Shown in pieces: positions 59,214 through 64,000 of a stretch of DNA of 64,000 bases. The stretch is from contig NZ_WJNG01000012.1 of NCBI RefSeq assembly GCF_009649745.1, positions 1-64,000 on the forward strand, given 5' to 3'. Numbering within the stretch: the first letter of the stretch is position 1; every line of letters begins with the position of its first letter. The position numbers and the translations under genes were made by a program. Source of the DNA: Aquibacillus halophilus. GTDB taxonomy: Bacteria; Bacillota; Bacilli; Bacillales; Amphibacillaceae. Below the pieces are notes generated by a model, which did not search any database, was not told the origin of the DNA, and worked only from the letters and a program-made list of their open reading frames with translations.

Positions 59214-59436
59214 ACTTACCTCCAATTTATTAATTCCGAGTAAACTAATAGGTTTTACCTTATTTTATGTTTGATTCTTTTTTTTGTCAATGATATAAAG
59301 GGTAAACTTATGGTATAATGGAACGATTTCCACGTTATAATATTTTTCCATCATAAACGGGTTGCTACAATGGCATAATATAGGTAGTATAGATAAGTAG
59401 AAATTTTAGGTTTAGAATTGAAATGAGGTTTTAAAA

Positions 59437-60507
59437 GTGGAGAAAAAATCCATCTATGGAATGACATTCGATCAATTAACAACTTGGCTTACGGAACATG
59501 GTCAGAAAAAGTTCCGAGTGTCACAGGTGTGGGACTGGCTATATAAAAAGCGAGTTACTGATTTTTCAGAGATGAAGAATGTAAATAGTGAGTGTATTCA
59601 ACTATTAGAAGATAATTTTTATATACAATCGTTAACACAGGAAATTAAGCAGGAATCAAAGGATGGAACCATAAAATTTCTTTTCAAGCTACAGGATGGA
59701 AATTTAATTGAAACAGTGTTAATGCGGTTTAATTATGGTTTATCTGTTTGTGTTACCACGCAAGTCGGATGTAACATTGGGTGTACATTCTGTGCGAGTG
59801 GATTATTAACCAAAAATCGCGACCTATCTGGTGGAGAAATTGTTGAGCAGATTATGAATGTTCAACACCATTTAGATCAAGCTGAGAAAGATGAAAGAGT
59901 GAGTCATATTGTCGTGATGGGTATTGGTGAGCCATTTGATAATTACAGTAATATGATGGACTTCTTCCGTGTTGTCAATGATCAGAAAGGGTTATCGATT
60001 GGCGCGAGACATATTACTGTCTCTACCAGTGGTTTAGCTCATAAAATTTATGATTTTGCTGATGAGGACATCCAAATTAATTTGGCAGTATCACTACATG
60101 CTCCAAATAATGAATTAAGAACAAGAATTATGAAAATAAATAAGGCATTCCCACTAGAAAAATTAATGCCGGCGATAGATTATTATTTAGAAAAAACAAA
60201 TCGAAGAATTACATTTGAGTATATTTTACTGAGGGATGTAAACGATCATGTCGAAGAAGCAGAAGAGCTTGCCAAATTGCTAAGTAATAAACGACATTTA
60301 TCCTATGTTAATTTGATACCTTATAATCCCGTCGATGAGCATAATCAGTATCAACGTAGCACGAAACAAGCGATTTTAAAGTTTTATGAAACTTTATTGA
60401 ATAAGGGTATCAATTGTGGTGTTCGTGTTGAACAAGGATCTGATATTGATGCGGCCTGTGGACAGCTACGGAGCAAGCAAATTAAAAAGGAAAAAACTCA
60501 TTCATAA
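59437..60507 (+). CDS. rlmN: RlmN-type 23S rRNA (adenine-2503-C2)-methyltransferase
   Basis: 356 aa from GTG 59437 (SD GAGGT). Radical SAM enzyme with CNIGCTFC (Cys112, 116, 119) binding the [4Fe-4S] cluster, the second methyl-carrying Cys in [12 protein letters not shown] near 345, and [27 protein letters not shown] segments of the family. The region after the cluster, [20 protein letters not shown], differs from the ASTLGG.KR motif of the housekeeping Bacillus RlmN. This is probably the second RlmN-like paralogue found in some Bacilli; it lacks Cfr-specific features. Confidence 0.85.
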   Translation: MEKKSIYGMTFDQLTTWLTEHGQKKFRVSQVWDWLYKKRVTDFSEMKNVNSECIQLLEDNFYIQSLTQEIKQESKDGTIKFLFKLQDGNLIETVLMRFNYGLSVCVTTQVGCNIGCTFCASGLLTKNRDLSGGEIVEQIMNVQHHLDQAEKDERVSHIVVMGIGEPFDNYSNMMDFFRVVNDQKGLSIGARHITVSTSGLAHKIYDFADEDIQINLAVSLHAPNNELRTRIMKINKAFPLEKLMPAIDYYLEKTNRRITFEYILLRDVNDHVEEAEELAKLLSNKRHLSYVNLIPYNPVDEHNQYQRSTKQAILKFYETLLNKGINCGVRVEQGSDIDAACGQLRSKQIKKEKTHS

Positions 60508-60515
60508 GGAAGTAG

Positions 60516-60552
60516 AAAAAATCATTGCGATTTCTCTCGCAATGATTTTTTT
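60516..60552 (+). terminator. Terminator after the rlmN-like gene
   Basis: AAAAATCATTGCGA / TCGCAATGATTTTT, 6-nt loop, then TT. The 361 bp from here to 60913 contain no convincing gene. Confidence 0.93.
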
Positions 60553-60913
60553 GTTGTTTAATTATTTTACCTGATTCAAAAAACATAAAATTACCTTTTG
60601 CTAGCAGCTTATGAATCGCCTCGGTAATGCTAACTTTCCTTGATGAAACAAAAAGGAAAAAACGCTGATAGAGAAACGCCGAGCTATTAATTGAAAAGAT
60701 AAAGAAAACGGAAGAATTATTATAGTTTCCAACGAGAGAATCTATGCTTTTGAGTTTAAAGTAGAAGCTGATTTTGAATCCATGCACTAAAGAAAATATT
60801 AACTAATGGGTTCTGAGAAGAATACTACTTTTTTGTTTGGTCACTCGGACGCTATGATACTATTAGATATAACAGATAATGAGTGGATTTAATAATGAAA
60901 AGGAGGAGAAATA

Positions 60914-61069
60914 ATGATCTTTTTAACTATTTTACTTACGGTTATTCAATTTAGCATTTTAATTTATTTATTCTTTAGTGTAAGGAATGTAAAGAAGATG
61001 ATGGAAACACAACAACTTGAAACTAATAAACTATTGGTTGCTATCAGGAAAATAGAAGATAAGCTGTAA
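60914..61069 (+). CDS. 51-aa single-pass membrane protein
   Basis: ATG 60914 follows SD AAGGAGGAG by 5 nt. One transmembrane helix (2-22) and a basic, helical tail (RNVKKMMETQQLETNKLLVAIRKIEDKL split as KKMMETQQ and IRKIEDKL). Small proteins of this plan are common in Bacilli; function unknown. It precedes the exported 138-aa protein by 27 bp, likely one transcript. Confidence 0.7.
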   Translation: MIFLTILLTVIQFSILIYLFFSVRNVKKMMETQQLETNKLLVAIRKIEDKL

Positions 61070-61096
61070 ATATAGACATCCTATTTGGAGGTAATT

Positions 61097-61513
61097 ATGA
61101 AGCTAATCGTTTACATCTCTCTATGTTTATTCATTGGAATACTAGGAGCTTTAGTGTTGACCAATAACTTCCCATCACATTTAAACAGTTTTGATAATCC
61201 GACTGCTGGTGATATTTTAGATGGTAATCCCGATGCAGATATACTAAAGCTGGACGGATTAATCTATCTAAATTCTACTAGTTCAGAATGGTTGGAAACT
61301 AATACATATACTAGGGGAGAAAAGATTGGTCAAATTAAAAAGCGAACAACAAATACTTGGTTTTATAGAAATCTCTTTGCAACTAAACTGCCAAAAGGTA
61401 CAAATGTCTATACATCAAATGGGGACCAATATAGTTCTGGGGATGCTCCCTTCATAGTAATTGTAGATCTAAATAATCAAGAGTTAATTTATCATTCATT
61501 AATAGAAGGCTAA
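61097..61513 (+). CDS. Exported or membrane-anchored protein of unknown function
   Basis: 138 aa from ATG 61097, which follows TTGGAGG; the TTG at 61085 contains the SD. N-terminal hydrophobic segment (3-20) then a polar, Asn/Asp/Thr-rich extracytoplasmic domain with NTYTRGEKIG and a terminal beta-rich part (YSSGDAPFIVIVDLNNQELIYH). No lipobox Cys. Not a family I recognise. Probably co-transcribed with the 51-aa gene upstream. Confidence 0.65.
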   Translation: MKLIVYISLCLFIGILGALVLTNNFPSHLNSFDNPTAGDILDGNPDADILKLDGLIYLNSTSSEWLETNTYTRGEKIGQIKKRTTNTWFYRNLFATKLPKGTNVYTSNGDQYSSGDAPFIVIVDLNNQELIYHSLIEG

Positions 61514-61547
61514 ATAGATTTAAGTTTAGTAGGTTGCTGAATTCAAC

Positions 61548-62082
61548 ATGACAATGCTGAAAGAGGTGGTTAACGTAGTCTATCATTTGTTAATTGAGAA
61601 AATGGTTAGAGCAGATTGGAATCGAGTTCAGGAAATATATTCTGAAGGTATTAAAACTGGTAACGCAACATTTGAAACAGAAGTACCTACATGGAAAAAA
61701 TGGGATAGTAGCCATTCATTGGAATGTAGAATCAGTGCTCGTGCCAACCAAGAAATTGTTGGTTGGGCTACATTAAGTCCTGTCTCAAGCAGAAGTGTGT
61801 ACGATGGTGTTGCTGAAGTCAGTGTATATATCGATCAAGCTTACAACGGCCAAGGGGTTGGTAGCAAGTTATTAAATAAATTGGTAGAAATAAGTGAACA
61901 AAATGGTGTTTGGACATTACAATCAGGAATTTTCCCCGAAAACATTGCAAGTATTAGATAGATTACATGAAAAGTTCGGATTTCGGCAAGTTGGTTATCG
62001 TGAGCGGATTGCTAAAAGAAATGAGATTTGGCGAGATGTATTATTGTTCGAAAGAAGAAGTAGCGTGGTGGGAATAAACTGA
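61548..62082 (+). pseudogene. GNAT N-acetyltransferase (Pat/YwnH-like), frameshifted
   Basis: The first part is a normal GNAT protein: VRADWNRVQEIYSEGIKTGN, AEVSVYIDQAYNGQGVGSKLL (acetyl-CoA loop Q-x-x-G-x-G) and WTLQSGIFPENIAS. It stops at 61961 after IR. The expected continuation LHEKFGFRQVGYRERIAKRN lies in another frame directly downstream, to 62082. At the junction TAGA is duplicated (61955-61962); one copy would restore SIRLHEKFGF. So a four-base tandem duplication broke the gene. The family acetylates phosphinothricin-like amines. Confidence 0.85.
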
Positions 62083-62167
62083 AAAGCGAATTTTAAATTT
62101 TAGGTAGTATTAACTATAAAAAATAGTTATAAAGTATTAAATTTGTTATTTTTTTTATAAAAATCTA

Positions 62168-62195
62168 TTGGAATTTTGCATTAATTTGGTATAAT
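62168..62195 (+). promoter_or_regulatory. Promoter upstream of riboswitch 3
   Basis: -35 TTGGAA (62168-62173), 16-bp spacer, extended -10 TGGTATAAT (hexamer 62190-62195). Transcription would begin about 20 bp before the aptamer. Confidence 0.75.
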
Positions 62196-62217
62196 ATAAC
62201 TAGATAAGTGAATAGTT

Positions 62218-62301
62218 TACCGAAAAGGCAAACTTATCGAAAGATAAGGACGCAAAGCCACGGACCTAAAGTTTTTATACTATGGTAGCCGGGCCACCGA
62301 A
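62218..62301 (+). ncRNA. Cyclic di-GMP-I riboswitch (GEMM-I), copy 3
   Basis: GAAAAGGCAAACTTATC GAAA GATAAGGACGCAAAGCCACGG, then ACCTAAAG and TATGGTAGCCGGGCCACCGA: close to the full class-I consensus, with the GAAA tetraloop and both receptor strands. A terminator follows 9 bp later and the PilZ gene after that. Confidence 0.93.
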
Positions 62302-62309
62302 GAAAACAG

Positions 62310-62340
62310 GGCGAACCTATTTTCTTTAGGTTCGCCTTTT
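62310..62340 (+). terminator. Terminator, expression platform of riboswitch 3
   Basis: GGCGAACCTA / TAGGTTCGCC, 7-nt loop, then TTTT, placed so that it can be coupled to the aptamer 3' strand. Confidence 0.85.
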
Positions 62341-62417
62341 GGTATGCATTAAGTAGTGAAGTGTTTTTTTAAACTGTTAAATAGGATTATTAAAACGAAC
62401 TGAAAGAGGTGAGAACT

Positions 62418-62960
62418 ATGTTTTATATTGTCCTTTTCCAAGCAATCATCATGATTGTATTAACTGTTGTTTTTTTTCGAAAAAAACTTATTGCCCAACA
62501 ACAATTAACTAGTTCCTCATCAGATTCTTCATTGAAAAATCAAGAAAAAAAGGACGAAAAATTACCTAATTTCTTTGGGAAGAACCGAAGAGAGCATTTT
62601 CGAGTCCCCTTAAGCGATCAAACTTGTTTAGTAGAATTTATTGATTTCGAGAATGAAAAGCTAAATAATTTAAAAAACAAAAAATTCAATGCAAGCATAG
62701 AGAATATCAGTCTAGGTGGGATGAAAGTAGATTGCACGTACAATTTCCCGGTTAGACAAAAAATATCCATTTTAATAAGATTTAGTTTAAAGGATGAGGA
62801 TTTCTCTTTAAAAGGGGAAATATTAAGAAAAGAAGAGCATAATCATCTTGACTCTATTTCCTATGGTATTCGCTTTAAAGGGATTTCGGAAATCAACCAG
62901 GATAAATTATGCGCGATTTTAAATCAAGTAATATTTGAAAAAAACAAAAAAGTCAGTTGA
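62418..62960 (+). CDS. PilZ domain membrane protein (c-di-GMP receptor)
   Basis: 180 aa from ATG 62418, after AAAGAGGTGA. One N-terminal transmembrane helix (3-20), a polar linker, then a PilZ domain (about 55-178) with both c-di-GMP motifs: RREHFR (57-62, RxxxR) and NISLGG (96-101, D/NxSxxG). It is preceded by a c-di-GMP riboswitch, so its synthesis and its activity may both depend on the same messenger. No flagellar or cellulose gene adjoins it. Confidence 0.9.
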   Translation: MFYIVLFQAIIMIVLTVVFFRKKLIAQQQLTSSSSDSSLKNQEKKDEKLPNFFGKNRREHFRVPLSDQTCLVEFIDFENEKLNNLKNKKFNASIENISLGGMKVDCTYNFPVRQKISILIRFSLKDEDFSLKGEILRKEEHNHLDSISYGIRFKGISEINQDKLCAILNQVIFEKNKKVS

Positions 62961-62987
62961 TTTTCTGAAAAAGTAAAAACTTCACGA

Positions 62988-63019
62988 AAACATGGTTTAA
63001 TAATGAACCATGTTTTTTT
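62988..63019 (+). terminator. Terminator after the PilZ gene
   Basis: AAACATGGTT / AACCATGTTT, 8-nt loop, then T-rich. Confidence 0.92.
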
Positions 63020-63083
63020 GTATAAATTTGTTATTAAGGACGAAGCTAATAGTTAATAATTTTTATATTGTGAGTTGACGATA

Positions 63084-63560
63084 ATGAGGTTAGTTCTATT
63101 TATTAATATCATGGTTGTTTCATTAATTTCGTTTTTTGTATTAAAGAAGAGGCTTAGCATGCTAGAAAATATTTTCCTGTTAATCGTTTTAGAATTCATT
63201 TTTACATCATATTGTGCCATTCTAGTGGTTAATTTTGAATTATGGGAAGTGAATAGTCGGATTGATCTATTCATTACATATAAAATATTTGAAATGATTA
63301 TCCTACCATTATTTTTCATTTCGTATTTTAACCTGATAACTTTGTTTAATTTGTGGTGGAAAAAAATAGTATTCACAGTATTCTCCCTAGGTTTCATTTA
63401 CAGTTTAGAGTTACTTTTGGTTCAGTGGAATGTAATCACCTACGAAGGTTGGTACTTTTGGCAATCGATTATCTCTTTATCGATAATCTTACTAGTAGTA
63501 CATTTAATACATTTAAATTTCAGCAAGTTACTGAATAAAGAAGGGGTGATACATCGATGA
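63084..63560 (+). CDS. Multi-pass membrane protein, first of a coupled pair
   Basis: 158 aa from ATG 63084 (weak SD; a TTG three codons earlier is possible). Five transmembrane segments by eye (about 2-20, 27-51, 64-88, 92-112 and 125-147). No family recognised. Its stop codon overlaps the start of the next gene (ATGA), so the two are translationally coupled. Confidence 0.6.
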   Translation: MRLVLFINIMVVSLISFFVLKKRLSMLENIFLLIVLEFIFTSYCAILVVNFELWEVNSRIDLFITYKIFEMIILPLFFISYFNLITLFNLWWKKIVFTVFSLGFIYSLELLLVQWNVITYEGWYFWQSIISLSIILLVVHLIHLNFSKLLNKEGVIHR

Positions 63561-64000
63561 TCTTACCTGAACAGTTTGATCAAAATGAACTCTTTGTGTT
63601 AACCTCACTTCTTATTTTTTATTCGTTACTGTTCTGGCTCCCAAATCGGTTCCCTTTAAGTCTGATTATCTTAATGATGATATCATCGGCCACTGTTGCG
63701 AGACTAACTGATCATTTGTTGTCAGGATCGAAGATGAATTTGTACAGTATCATGGATTTAGATAAGTATGAACTTTTCGATTTTTTCACCTACCTTTTAT
63801 ATGCTCCATTTGGTTACTTTTTGGTTTATGGGTATGATAAATTCAAGCTTCAAGGAATATCTGTTCTTTTATATATATTAGTTTGGGCACTAGGAGCAAC
63901 TGCGTTTGGAGAAATTAGCCTATTATTTGGTGTCTTCAAATATAAAGAATGGGAAGCATCATACTCATTTACATATTACTTTATTATGATTTCTCTAATG
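63557..64000 (+). CDS. Multi-pass membrane protein, truncated by the window edge
   Basis: ATG 63557 follows AAGGGGTGA and overlaps the preceding stop. 148 codons are open to the end of the window without a stop: MILPEQFDQNELFVLTSLLI, then several helices (about 13-25, 33-46, 75-92 and 98-121) with loop LLSGSKMNLYSIMDLDKYE. Family not recognised. The C-terminus lies outside the window. Confidence 0.7.
   Translation, partial: MILPEQFDQNELFVLTSLLIFYSLLFWLPNRFPLSLIILMMISSATVARLTDHLLSGSKMNLYSIMDLDKYELFDFFTYLLYAPFGYFLVYGYDKFKLQGISVLLYILVWALGATAFGEISLLFGVFKYKEWEASYSFTYYFIMISLM

Noticed and set aside
60482-60787. Minus-strand 101-codon ORF
   Set aside because: It runs through the rlmN terminator, lacks an SD and has a phenylalanine/serine composition typical of non-coding AT-rich DNA.

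Overview
The window is low-GC Firmicutes DNA. It carries Bacillus-type SD sequences (GGAGG) with ATG, GTG and TTG starts, sigma-A promoters and intrinsic terminators. The genes point to an endospore-forming member of the Bacillaceae: YjcZ-type sporulation micro-proteins, a phosphosulfolactate (spore sulfolactate) pathway, CysP, YwbE, NrnB and TreR-type operators. I cannot fix the genus. An intergenic repeat near 24.4 kb resembles elements I recall from the Oceanobacillus/Virgibacillus/Halobacillus side of the family.

Layout. 0-2.8 kb: the 3' end of an rRNA operon (5S rRNA) followed by 23 tRNA genes in two blocks (15 and 8) separated by a terminator. The second block contains a 144-bp duplication that left a stub of tRNA-Asn. 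2.9-14.4 kb: mostly single genes, including NrnB-like DHH phosphoesterase, an S66 peptidase, VOC and VanW proteins, methyltransferases, an exported alpha-carbonic anhydrase and a GH3 glycosidase with a cre-like site. 14.5-19.8 kb: cysH-cysP-sat-cysC, divergent from comB-comA. Together these can take sulfate to sulfite and then, with PEP, to 3-sulfolactate. 20-24.7 kb: DUF4064 protein, a cluster of YjcZ micro-genes with decayed copies, a peptidoglycan amidase, a CPBP protease and a repeat element. 24.7-31 kb: YitT protein, a PAS-GGDEF diguanylate cyclase, an unusual double SANT/Myb-like DNA-binding protein, and two class-I cyclic di-GMP riboswitches around a 54-aa gene. 31-44.6 kb: HAD, Ktr/Trk, ROK, SDR, AEC and cysteine desulfurase genes; a TetR-controlled MBL operon with a frameshifted YrdB gene; an HMA-like protein behind FNR/CRP-type palindromes; and an mhqD-like hydrolase behind a consensus promoter and an MhqR-like operator. 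44.7-49.3 kb: trehalose operon treP-treA-treR plus a IIA-Glc gene, with two TreR operators and a cre. 49.4-64 kb: membrane proteins, a HIT-like protein, a lipoprotein nuclease, an LtaS-like enzyme, a cold-shock gene with a long leader, a C45 peptidase, an RlmN-type enzyme, a frameshifted GNAT gene, and a third c-di-GMP riboswitch directly upstream of a PilZ protein. A membrane-protein pair runs off the right edge.

Two themes tie genes together. The first is cyclic di-GMP: one cyclase with an intact I-site, three riboswitches and one PilZ receptor lie within about 37 kb. The second is sporulation and sulfur: sulfolactate synthesis sits next to its own sulfite supply, with YjcZ micro-genes and a leaderless amidase nearby. 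At least two genes carry clean frameshifts (YrdB, GNAT), and several short stretches look like decayed genes.
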